DNA of 61,827 nt, from NCBI GenBank assembly GCA_002010665.1, contig MTON01000028.1, positions 1-61,827 on the forward strand, given 5' to 3'. Shown here piece by piece: positions 52,644 through 60,635 of the stretch (its first letter is position 1; every line of letters begins with the position of its first letter). The notes beneath the pieces were generated by a model that saw only the letters and a program-made list of their open reading frames with translations, had not been told where the DNA came from and searched no databases. Source of the stretch: Candidatus Aminicenantes bacterium JdFR-78. Its GTDB lineage: Bacteria > Acidobacteriota > Aminicenantia > JdFR-78. Made by a program: the position numbers and the translations under genes.

Positions 52644-53975
52644 ATGAAAATATCTATTTTTGGCATAGGATATGTCGGTTTAGTGACAGGAGCTTGTTTT
52701 GCAGAGATGGGAAATGATGTTTGGTGTGTTGATATAGATAAAAAAAAGATAGATGATTTGAATAAAGGTATCCTTCCGATTTATGAGCCAGGACTGGAAC
52801 CTTTAGTTAAGCGGAATTTTAGTGAAGGTAGGTTAAAATTCACAACTAATTCAAAAGAGGCTATACAAAATACTGATATAATCTTCATTGCAGTGGGTAC
52901 GCCTGCTAATTCTGATGGATCCGTTGAAATGAAATATGTGCTAAAGGTTGCAGAGGAAATTGCGAAACATCTGAATGGCTATAAAATAATTGCAATAAAG
53001 TCAACCGTCCCTGTTGGAACAGCGGAAAAAATAAAAGATTTGATTCAGAGAGAATTAAATAAAAGAAACTCTTCTTTTGATTTTGATGTGGTGTCAAATC
53101 CTGAATTTTTAAAAGAAGGAGATGCTGTAAATGATTGTTTAAAACCGGATAGAATTATACTGGGTTGCTCCAGTGAGAAAGCATATAGAATAATGACAGA
53201 ATTATACCATCCATTTAGTCGTTCAAGGGAAAAAATAATTTTGATGGATAATCGTTCAGCAGAAATGACTAAATATGCTGCAAATACAATGTTAGCTACA
53301 AGGATTTCTTTTATGAATGAAATAGCGAACCTTTGTGAGAAGTTGAATGCTGATGTAGAAAAAGTGAGAATTGGTATAGGTGCTGACCCTAGAATAGGAA
53401 ATAAATTTATTTATCCTGGTGTTGGTTTTGGCGGAAGCTGTTTTCCGAAGGATATTAGAGCTCTAATAAAAATGGGATCTGATAATAACTACACAATGAG
53501 AATTTTAGAAGCTGTGGAGGAAGTTAATGAGGAACAGAAAAAAATATTAATAAAAAAGATGGAGAAATTCTATTCCTCTAAGTTTGAAAATCTCATAATA
53601 GCTATGTGGGGCTTATCCTTTAAACCTGAAACTGATGACATAAGGGAAGCTCCTTCCATTGTTACAATTAAAGAACTTCTCAAGAGACAAGTTAAAGAAA
53701 TAAAAGTTTATGATCCAGCTGCTATGAATAACATAAGAAGATTTTTTGGAAAGGAAGAAAAAATAATTTATGCTAAAGACCATTACAGTGCTCTCAAAAA
53801 TGCAAATTGTCTTTTAATTTTAACCGAGTGGAAGGTTTTTCGTAGACCAGATTTCGAATTGATGAAAAAACTAATGAAAGAAAGTGTTATTTTTGATGGA
53901 AGAAATCTTTACGACCCTCAGGAAATGAGAGAATTTGGATTTACATATATTAGTATTGGTCGGTCTCAGACTTAA
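52644..53975 (+). CDS. ugd: UDP-glucose 6-dehydrogenase
   Basis: The 443-aa NAD-dependent enzyme oxidises UDP-glucose to UDP-glucuronate for surface polysaccharides. MKISIFGIGYVGLVTGACFA is the nucleotide-binding start. GTPANSDGSVEMKYV, STVPVGTAEKI, NPEFLKEGDAVND, the catalytic Cys in GVGFGGSCFPKDIRAL, and GLSFKPETDDIREAPS are present. It follows glmM by 9 bases. Its last 26 bases overlap the end of the convergent hypothetical gene, so the two transcripts collide. Confidence 0.94.
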   Translation: MKISIFGIGYVGLVTGACFAEMGNDVWCVDIDKKKIDDLNKGILPIYEPGLEPLVKRNFSEGRLKFTTNSKEAIQNTDIIFIAVGTPANSDGSVEMKYVLKVAEEIAKHLNGYKIIAIKSTVPVGTAEKIKDLIQRELNKRNSSFDFDVVSNPEFLKEGDAVNDCLKPDRIILGCSSEKAYRIMTELYHPFSRSREKIILMDNRSAEMTKYAANTMLATRISFMNEIANLCEKLNADVEKVRIGIGADPRIGNKFIYPGVGFGGSCFPKDIRALIKMGSDNNYTMRILEAVEEVNEEQKKILIKKMEKFYSSKFENLIIAMWGLSFKPETDDIREAPSIVTIKELLKRQVKEIKVYDPAAMNNIRRFFGKEEKIIYAKDHYSALKNANCLLILTEWKVFRRPDFELMKKLMKESVIFDGRNLYDPQEMREFGFTYISIGRSQT

Positions 53976-54822
53976 ATTTTTTTTCAAAACAGTCCCAGTC
54001 AGCATAGAATCGGAGTCTTTTCTTTACTCTGTTTACGATTCTGTTATAATTTTTTGATTCAAAATATTTTTTTAATTCTTTTTTCAAAGGAAAAATTTGT
54101 TCTTCTGCAAACCATTCATAATTTTTTTTGCTTTTTTCATATTTCAGGCAGCCTAAATAGACCATCCAAGCAAGTTTATGTAAATCCATATCAGGGAAAT
54201 TTCTTTTAATTGCCAATACTTCGCCCTGTTTATACGGATTAAAGAAATAGAGATAGTCAGAATAAATTAAAGCATTATGAAAATACCATGGATAAACTAA
54301 TACCCCATCTTTTTTCATCAATCTTGCTAAGTAAATAAAAATATCGAAAGCCTTTTTTAATAGCCCAAGTCCAGGAAAAATCTGCCCCGGCAATCTTGGT
54401 TTTTCTGGAGTAAATTTGGCTAATGGATTTTGTAAGGTAAGCCATTCAATTATAAGAAAATCATATTCTTTTCTGAAGGGGAAGAAAGAGAAGCTTTTTT
54501 TAATTTGCACTTTTCCTTCTCTAATTTTGAGGTCTACTAGGAGAAAATCTGGCTCCTTTTTTCTGAAGAAAATCCTGAATCTTTGAGTAGGATAGTCCTT
54601 TGAATCCAGGTCATAGATTAATGGCACAAGACCTCTTTCCTCAGCATAGCGAATAAGATTTCTTTTTTTAAGGACAGCAATCGCTTCTTCCAAAGTGTAT
54701 CTGCCAAGGAATAGGATTGATCCCTTTTTCTCAGTTAATTGAGAAAAAATTTCCTCTTCAGAAATTAAAGGAGGCTTCTCATATACAAAATGAGAATGTG
54801 ATATTTTTTTATTCTTATTCAT
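53950..54822 (-). CDS. Conserved protein of unknown function (290 aa)
   Basis: I do not recognise the family. The protein has no signal or membrane segment. An N-terminal SHFVYEKPPLISEEEIF is followed by KGSILFLGRYTLEEAIAVLK. A central FLIIEWLTLQNPLAKFTPEK and RLPGQIFPGLGLLKKAFDI lead to a hydrophobic-aromatic region with VYPWYFHNALIYSDYLYFFN and GEVLAIKRNF, and a basic C-terminal tail (RIVNRVKKRLRFYADW). RLPGQxxPGLGL and FHNALIYS could mark a ligand pocket. Its 3' end overlaps ugd by 26 bases, and it lies downstream of nagZ with a 48-base gap. Confidence 0.6.
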   Translation of the reverse strand: MNKNKKISHSHFVYEKPPLISEEEIFSQLTEKKGSILFLGRYTLEEAIAVLKKRNLIRYAEERGLVPLIYDLDSKDYPTQRFRIFFRKKEPDFLLVDLKIREGKVQIKKSFSFFPFRKEYDFLIIEWLTLQNPLAKFTPEKPRLPGQIFPGLGLLKKAFDIFIYLARLMKKDGVLVYPWYFHNALIYSDYLYFFNPYKQGEVLAIKRNFPDMDLHKLAWMVYLGCLKYEKSKKNYEWFAEEQIFPLKKELKKYFESKNYNRIVNRVKKRLRFYADWDCFEKKFKSETDQY

Positions 54823-54870
54823 CCTTAAAAATCGAGATTATTGTAAATTATATGAAATTTAAAAGCAAAT

Positions 54871-55917
54871 TTAGACTGAATATTTTTTAACCTGATTGTA
54901 ATGATTTTCAAACTCTCTACTCAGAGAATTTATGATTTGAGAATCAAAAAAATCAGGAGGAAAATCAACAAAAGATTTAATCCTGTTTATTCTTTGAAAG
55001 GATTGTTTTAATCTATTTTCTGAAATTTTTTGTCTGTAATATTCATTTTTAAATTTTTGAAAATTTTTTTCAATTTCTGAAGGTTGATCACATAATAAAA
55101 TCATATCAGCCCCTGCCGTAAAAGCTCTTAGAGGAGCATTTTCATATTTTTCAATTGCTTTCATCGCCAAGTCATCTGTGATAATAACTCCCTCGTAATT
55201 TAATTTATGCTTTAATAAATTTTGAATAACATTAGTTGACAGAGAAGAGGGCAAAATTTCAGTTTCAAAACATGTATAGTGAGCATGGTTAATCATTATA
55301 AAAGAAGCCATGTTTTTTAATTTTTTAAAAGGTAGTAAATCCTCTTTTTCTAATTCAGAAAAAGAAATGTCAATCGTGGGTAAACGAAAATGAGTATCAA
55401 GCTCTGCTCTTCCCAATCCTGGAAAATGTTTTAGAGTAGTTAGAATTTTAAAATATTTAAATGTTTGAAGATATATTTCTGCCAATGAGGTAACAAGTTC
55501 TGGTTTTCTTCCAAAGGTTCTTGTCTCTAAACCATTTCGATTACCAAAATCCAAATCCACAACAGGAGAAAAATTTACATTAAAACCAAAAATTTTCATA
55601 GCTTTTGCGCTCAATTCTGCATGTTTCTGGACTATTTTATGATTTTTTATTTTTCCTAAATCTGAAAAAGAGGGTAGAAGAGGAAATATATTTTTAAATC
55701 GATTAACTTTCCCCCCTTCTAAGTCAATTCCAAGGAAAGGGCAGTAGTCTAATTCTTTGACTATTTTTTTAATAAGCTCATAAATTTGACCAGGAGTTAT
55801 TATATTTCGTGTAAAAAATATGATGCCTCCAGGTTTAATTTTATTTAAAAAAGAAAGTAAAGTCTTGTTGGCTTCAGTGCCTTCAAAACTAATGAAGAAA
55901 AATTGACCTATTTTCAT
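54871..55917 (-). CDS. nagZ: Glycoside hydrolase family 3 protein, NagZ-like beta-N-acetylhexosaminidase
   Basis: The 348-aa single-domain GH3 enzyme releases GlcNAc from muropeptides in peptidoglycan recycling. LSFLNKIKPGGIIFFTRNI, DLEGGKVNRF, the loop KHFPGLGRAELDTHFRLPT (with the catalytic Asp-His pair) and the nucleophile in GVIITDDLAMKAI are visible. There is no signal peptide, as in cytoplasmic NagZ. I chose the ATG at 55917 (MKIGQFFFISFEG); a longer reading adds 14 unrelated residues. It has no adjacent AmpG or AmpD in this window. Confidence 0.85.
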   Translation of the reverse strand: MKIGQFFFISFEGTEANKTLLSFLNKIKPGGIIFFTRNIITPGQIYELIKKIVKELDYCPFLGIDLEGGKVNRFKNIFPLLPSFSDLGKIKNHKIVQKHAELSAKAMKIFGFNVNFSPVVDLDFGNRNGLETRTFGRKPELVTSLAEIYLQTFKYFKILTTLKHFPGLGRAELDTHFRLPTIDISFSELEKEDLLPFKKLKNMASFIMINHAHYTCFETEILPSSLSTNVIQNLLKHKLNYEGVIITDDLAMKAIEKYENAPLRAFTAGADMILLCDQPSEIEKNFQKFKNEYYRQKISENRLKQSFQRINRIKSFVDFPPDFFDSQIINSLSREFENHYNQVKKYSV

Positions 55918-56038
55918 TTTAAATATAAAGTATGAAAATACAGCTTTTTGGTCAAGCAAAATATTAATTTTTTAGGAATTAATGGTAAAATAAAATGCGA
56001 AAGATATTAAAAATTTGTCAAATAGATTAAAAAGAAAA

Positions 56039-57421
56039 ATGAGAACCAAAATATTTTTATTAGCAATTATCTTTTTCTTTTCTTATTACTTTTTATGTTC
56101 TGGAGAGCAAGGGAAACTTGGAATTTATTATTTCTATACACCAGAAATGGGAGATGTGAGTGAATTTGAAATAACCTATACCCGCCTTGTAATCCCCTGG
56201 GGAGCAATTGAACCTAAAAGAGGAGTATTTAATTGGAATTCAACTTCTGCTCAACGTATTGAACGTTCTCTTGAGAAGGGAATAATCCCAATACCAGTTA
56301 TAAGGACTGTTGGTGCTTCTTGGGCGACAGGTGGAAATGATCCTTCGGTTTCATTTCCTCCTCTTGATTTAGAAAATGAATTTAGTCAAGAATATGGATT
56401 CTCCAAATCCTATTATCTTTTTATAAAGGCAATTGCAGAACACTGGCAAGGTAAGTTCCCAATAATTGTTATTGAAAACGAGGTAACTGCAAATAACTTC
56501 TGGCAAGGCACAATGAATGATTATTTAAAATTATTGAAAACAGCAAAAAAAGCATTTATGGACACAGGACAGAATATTAGAATTGCAGATAGTGGATTAG
56601 CTTCTCCAATATGGGGGCTTCTTATTACCCAGCAAATGCTTAAAAATGGAGAGAAGAAAGAGGCTCTGGAATTTTTTAATGCATATATAAGTGAACATCC
56701 CGGATTTAAGCAGTTGTCTTCAATACACGAACTTGAAGAATTTTTTGCAGAGACAAAAGTAATTGAAGTACTTGAAGAGGCGAAATTCTTATTGGATAAA
56801 CTTCCAAAATATGTTGATATTATTAATTTCCATTATTATGAAAATCCTTTGCTTTTACCTACAGTAATTAATTATTTAAGACAAAGAACAAACAATATGC
56901 CATTGATGAGTAATGAAATGGGGATAAGATATTGGCCTTATACACCTGAACTCAATAGAAAAGCAAGCGGGGACTTGGTAAAAAAAATGACTTTTTCACT
57001 CTTTTATGGACTTGAAGCTTGTATTTGGTTTCCTTTTGAAAATCCAGAACATAATATTATTGGATTAATTAAGAAATATAGTTTCCAGAAAAGACCAATT
57101 TATTTTACATGTAAAGTCACGGTCTCGAAGCTTAATGAAAGTGTAGAAGGGACAAAGTTAAATTTTGGGGAAGATCTTTATGCGTTTAAATTCTTGAATA
57201 ATGGAAAGCCAATCTGGGTTATATGGTCAGAGAGGAATGACAAAACAATTAAGTTGAATATAAATTCATCATATGCAATTATTACACATATTATTACCAA
57301 TGAAGATTCCACCGAGCCTGAAATAGAAATCCTTCCAGTTTCGGGAAAGCTTCTTAATTTAACTGCAACACAGACTCCAGTTTTTATTGAAATACCTAAG
57401 CAAATTAGAAGAAGGAGATAA
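56039..57421 (+). CDS. Secreted TIM-barrel glycoside-hydrolase-like protein (first paralogue)
   Basis: The 460-aa product has a signal peptide (about 4-20, IFLLAIIFFFSYYFLC). A clan-A-type (beta/alpha)8 domain then begins TRLVIPWGAIEPKRGVFNWN. A probable acid/base Glu lies in VIENEVTANNFWQG and a probable nucleophile Glu in LMSNEMGIRYWPY. A C-terminal beta domain follows. This recalls GH39/GH10/GH42-like enzymes but no family is certain. The ATG at 56039 has only a weak A-rich site; a TTG eight codons earlier is possible. It is paralogous to the next gene, 2 bases away. Confidence 0.65.
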   Translation: MRTKIFLLAIIFFFSYYFLCSGEQGKLGIYYFYTPEMGDVSEFEITYTRLVIPWGAIEPKRGVFNWNSTSAQRIERSLEKGIIPIPVIRTVGASWATGGNDPSVSFPPLDLENEFSQEYGFSKSYYLFIKAIAEHWQGKFPIIVIENEVTANNFWQGTMNDYLKLLKTAKKAFMDTGQNIRIADSGLASPIWGLLITQQMLKNGEKKEALEFFNAYISEHPGFKQLSSIHELEEFFAETKVIEVLEEAKFLLDKLPKYVDIINFHYYENPLLLPTVINYLRQRTNNMPLMSNEMGIRYWPYTPELNRKASGDLVKKMTFSLFYGLEACIWFPFENPEHNIIGLIKKYSFQKRPIYFTCKVTVSKLNESVEGTKLNFGEDLYAFKFLNNGKPIWVIWSERNDKTIKLNINSSYAIITHIITNEDSTEPEIEILPVSGKLLNLTATQTPVFIEIPKQIRRRR

Positions 57422-57423
57422 TA

Positions 57424-58839
57424 ATGAAAAGGAATATTTTTGTAGTTATTGTTTTGGTTTTATTGGTAGCTTTTTATTCGGAAAAATTCTTTGTTTTATA
57501 TTCACAAGAATATTCAAGATTTGGAGTTGTTGTCTGGCCCAATGAAATTACTTGCGATTATATTGAAGAATTGAATGCAAAAACTACCTTTTACACTATA
57601 ATGTGGGGAGATGTAGAACCTGCCCAAAATAAATGGAGATGGGAATCTGTTGACAGAGCTCTTGCAAATGCAGAGGCGTGTGGTCTTCAATTATATATTA
57701 AATTATGCACTGGATACCTGCCTTGGGCAACTAAATCTCCAATTAAAAAATTAAAAGGACAGAATCCTTCTTGTCCTCCTAGAAATATGGAAGATTATTA
57801 TGACTTTGTTTACACCACTGTAAAATATCTTAAAGGGAAAGTATGGTATTTTGCTATTGAAAATGAAGTTAATTTAGCCGGTGCGTGGCAAGGAACTGTT
57901 AAGGAATATAAAGAATTGCTGAAAACAGCTTATAAAGCTGTTCATGATGCTAATCCAGAAGCTAAAGTTCTTGATAGCGGGATGAGTAGCCTGAGTTACG
58001 GCCCAGTAATTGCAAGAGAAAAATATGAGAAAGGAAAAGTGCACGAGGCTATTGATTTTTATAATCATTATTTCTCTCATAGAGGATATTCTCGCGAAGA
58101 CCCATCAGGAGTTTTTGTTAAGAATGAAAACGAGCTTGTTCAAATTATTTATAATGAAAATAATATTAGAAATTATGAATATATTAAAGAAAATTTAAAG
58201 TTTCCTTTTTATGACATTTACCAACTTCATTTTTATGAAGAATGGGATTTACTCCCTGAATTACTCAAATGGATAAAAAGTAAGATGCAATCAAATGGCT
58301 ATTTGAAGCCTATTCAGGCTTGGGAAATTGGTTATGCTTGGACAAGAAATAATTATGATATAATTGACCATGCACTTGACACAGTCAAGGTTATTGCAAC
58401 TGCATTTGGTGAGGGAGTAGAGCAAATAATATATTTACCCTTGCTATCCCTTCGAGCTTATTTCGGCTATCCTGAAGTATGGCGTGGGCTTTATACTCCA
58501 AATTTAGAACCTCGGCCTTCTGCTTTCAATTATAAAATAATTTCTTCAAAAATAAATAATTTTTCTAAAGTTGAAAACCTTAGCTTTGATAATAATACTT
58601 TCATTTATAAATTCACAAATAGAAATAGACCCATTTATATTTGCTGGAGTAAAAATCCATCAACAATAAATTTAGAAGTCAATTCAAAAAAAGTTATTAT
58701 AACTTATAGTACTACTAATTCTGAACAAACAGAGCCAATTATTGAGATCAAAGATACTGTAAAAGGAAAAATTATTCTTAATCTAAATAAAATTCCAATC
58801 TTTATTGAAGTACAAAAAATGGCTAAAAAAAGAAAATAA
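57424..58839 (+). CDS. Secreted TIM-barrel glycoside-hydrolase-like protein (second paralogue)
   Basis: This 471-aa protein mirrors its neighbour: signal peptide (about 5-19), TTFYTIMWGDVEPAQNKWRW, acid/base candidate in AIENEVNLAGAWQGT, nucleophile candidate in IQAWEIGYAWTRN, and a C-terminal beta part with FIYKFTNRNRPIYICWSKNP. The last part of each protein, including the ITNEDSTEPEIEI-like segment, aligns closely, so the pair arose by duplication. The first has NEMG and this one WEIG at the nucleophile strand. Substrate unknown; export and pairing suggest polysaccharide turnover. Confidence 0.65.
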   Translation: MKRNIFVVIVLVLLVAFYSEKFFVLYSQEYSRFGVVVWPNEITCDYIEELNAKTTFYTIMWGDVEPAQNKWRWESVDRALANAEACGLQLYIKLCTGYLPWATKSPIKKLKGQNPSCPPRNMEDYYDFVYTTVKYLKGKVWYFAIENEVNLAGAWQGTVKEYKELLKTAYKAVHDANPEAKVLDSGMSSLSYGPVIAREKYEKGKVHEAIDFYNHYFSHRGYSREDPSGVFVKNENELVQIIYNENNIRNYEYIKENLKFPFYDIYQLHFYEEWDLLPELLKWIKSKMQSNGYLKPIQAWEIGYAWTRNNYDIIDHALDTVKVIATAFGEGVEQIIYLPLLSLRAYFGYPEVWRGLYTPNLEPRPSAFNYKIISSKINNFSKVENLSFDNNTFIYKFTNRNRPIYICWSKNPSTINLEVNSKKVIITYSTTNSEQTEPIIEIKDTVKGKIILNLNKIPIFIEVQKMAKKRK

Positions 58840-58853
58840 ACTAATGAAAACTA

Positions 58854-59804
58854 TTAGGAATAGGTTTTTAAAGCACTTGCTAAAAGAGGTATCATTATTT
58901 CATGATGTCCTATAAAATAATAGCCCTTTCCTTTCTCTGAAACCGGTCTTTTCATTACATTTTGTAATGGACGATATTGATAATTAAAATCGAATACAGC
59001 TGTATAAAAATTTTCTACCTTAAAGCCGAGATTACGTATCATTGTTAGTGCTTTTAAGAAAATTTCTGGTAAAATCACTGCAGAGCCTATATTAAGGAAA
59101 AATCCCCCACCTTCTAATTTTTTTAAAAGCGAAGCAAAAAGAAAGAAGTCTTTAAGGGATGCTTTTCCAAGAGCTTCTCCACATACTTGTGGATGAAAGT
59201 GAATTATATCAGTTCCTATAGCAACATGAACTGTTACTGGAATATTTAATTTATAAGCAGTAGCTAATAAGCTTTTATTAATATGAGGATATTCTGAGGA
59301 ACATAAGAATTTTCCTACTGCTTCACCTATTCCTATTTCATCTTTTATTCCTTGATTAATTGCTTTATTAAGAAATTCTCCTGTTTCTCGAGCCATGCCA
59401 AATGACCCATTTTTTAATTGAGATTCCACATCCTCAGAAGTTTTTCCAACAAAGGCAATTTCAAAATCATGTATAATACCAGCTCCATTTAAAGCTAAAG
59501 CTGTCACAAACCCTTTTTCCATTAAATCAATTAATACAGGCGAAAGTCCAACTTTTATAACATGAGCTCCAATTCCCCATATAAGAGCTTTCTGATTTTT
59601 TCGGGCAATAATAATTTTTTGAATCAAGTCCTTGAAATCTTTACCTGCGAGAATATCAGGAAGGGAATCAATGAAGGTCTTAAAATTACAATTCTTTTCG
59701 ACTAAAGTTGCAAAACTTTTAATATTAACTTTACTTTTTCTTTGGTGGATTGATTGAGTTTTAATTTCTTTCGGAGAAATTGGTTTTTCTTTATATTTAG
59801 TCAT
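58854..59804 (-). CDS. Conserved protein, possibly deoxyhypusine-synthase-like
   Basis: The 316-aa soluble protein has no clear family motif. ALIWGIGAHVIKVGLSPVLI, LNGAGIIHDFEIAFVGKTSED, NGSFGMARETGEFL and HVAIGTDIIHFHPQ form a Rossmann-like alternation of strands and helices. The order of a glycine-rich strand, an AGIIHD turn and a His-rich strand recalls deoxyhypusine synthase. Bacteria lack hypusine, so the reaction would be different. It ends the minus-strand operon with the Ig/TM protein (3-base gap). The fold resemblance is by eye only. Confidence 0.45.
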   Translation of the reverse strand: MTKYKEKPISPKEIKTQSIHQRKSKVNIKSFATLVEKNCNFKTFIDSLPDILAGKDFKDLIQKIIIARKNQKALIWGIGAHVIKVGLSPVLIDLMEKGFVTALALNGAGIIHDFEIAFVGKTSEDVESQLKNGSFGMARETGEFLNKAINQGIKDEIGIGEAVGKFLCSSEYPHINKSLLATAYKLNIPVTVHVAIGTDIIHFHPQVCGEALGKASLKDFFLFASLLKKLEGGGFFLNIGSAVILPEIFLKALTMIRNLGFKVENFYTAVFDFNYQYRPLQNVMKRPVSEKGKGYYFIGHHEIMIPLLASALKTYS

Positions 59805-59807
59805 GAA

Positions 59808-60635
59808 TTAAATACTATGTGGAATTAAAAATAATGCAAGAGTAAATATTGTGCCGAAAATAATCAGTTTAGCCATTGTGGAAGGAGAAATTTTCTTTAA
59901 CCTGTAAGGAATCAAAATAGCAAGCCAATAAATTAATATTAGAAGAGTCTTGTTATCTGTAATATCCCAACCAAAGGGAATTCCACTCCACCATACACCA
60001 TATACTTGGTATGCAATGGTACATCCAAGAGGGAAGCCAGTTATGAAAAACGTAATTGTTCCCCATAAAATTAGGCTATACAGTTTGGAAGGTACTTCTT
60101 CATCTTTTTCTTTTAAAAATGAAAAGGAATAATAAAGAGCATGAATAAGTATAATTAAGGTGGTTAACATTAGCATTATATGTAAAAGTTTTAAAATAAA
60201 AGAAGCTTTACCTTCTGATATTAAAGGATATAATTTTAGCTTCTCTGTTTTTTTCTGTTTAGGAAGGGTGATTTGATTTCCTTCATTATCCTCTACAGTA
60301 ATATAATAGTAATTTTTTTTACCCCTTTTGTCTCCTGGAACTAATGCAGTGAAATAATGAGTATTGTCAATACGAGTAAATGGAATTATTTTGAAACTTC
60401 CATCAGCCAATTTGTAATGTAGCGCAATATTTTTTATCCCAGACTTAGATCGAGCTTCTAAAAAAATCAGTTTTTCCTTTTTTTCAGGATGATCCTTATC
60501 GTGTTTATATCTTACTTCTAAGGAATCCTTCTTCACTACATCTGTTGTATCAGCTATCATCATGGCTATTAAAATAGAGAAGCCTAAGAAAACAATTACA
60601 GTTATCAAAATTAAAGGTAATTTACTTTCTTTCAT
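59808..60635 (-). CDS. Membrane protein with an Ig-like domain and four C-terminal TMs
   Basis: The 275-aa product has TM1 (about 7-28), an extracytoplasmic beta domain about 35-135 (SKSGIKNIALHYKLADGSFK; ALVPGDKRGKKNYYYITVED), and then four membrane segments about 145-275, with GVWWSGIPFGWDITDNKTLL between the second and third. I do not know the family. The ATG overlaps nothing but comes directly after the AAA gene stop (TAAATG), so coupling is very likely. Confidence 0.65.
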   Translation of the reverse strand: MKESKLPLILITVIVFLGFSILIAMMIADTTDVVKKDSLEVRYKHDKDHPEKKEKLIFLEARSKSGIKNIALHYKLADGSFKIIPFTRIDNTHYFTALVPGDKRGKKNYYYITVEDNEGNQITLPKQKKTEKLKLYPLISEGKASFILKLLHIMLMLTTLIILIHALYYSFSFLKEKDEEVPSKLYSLILWGTITFFITGFPLGCTIAYQVYGVWWSGIPFGWDITDNKTLLILIYWLAILIPYRLKKISPSTMAKLIIFGTIFTLALFLIPHSI

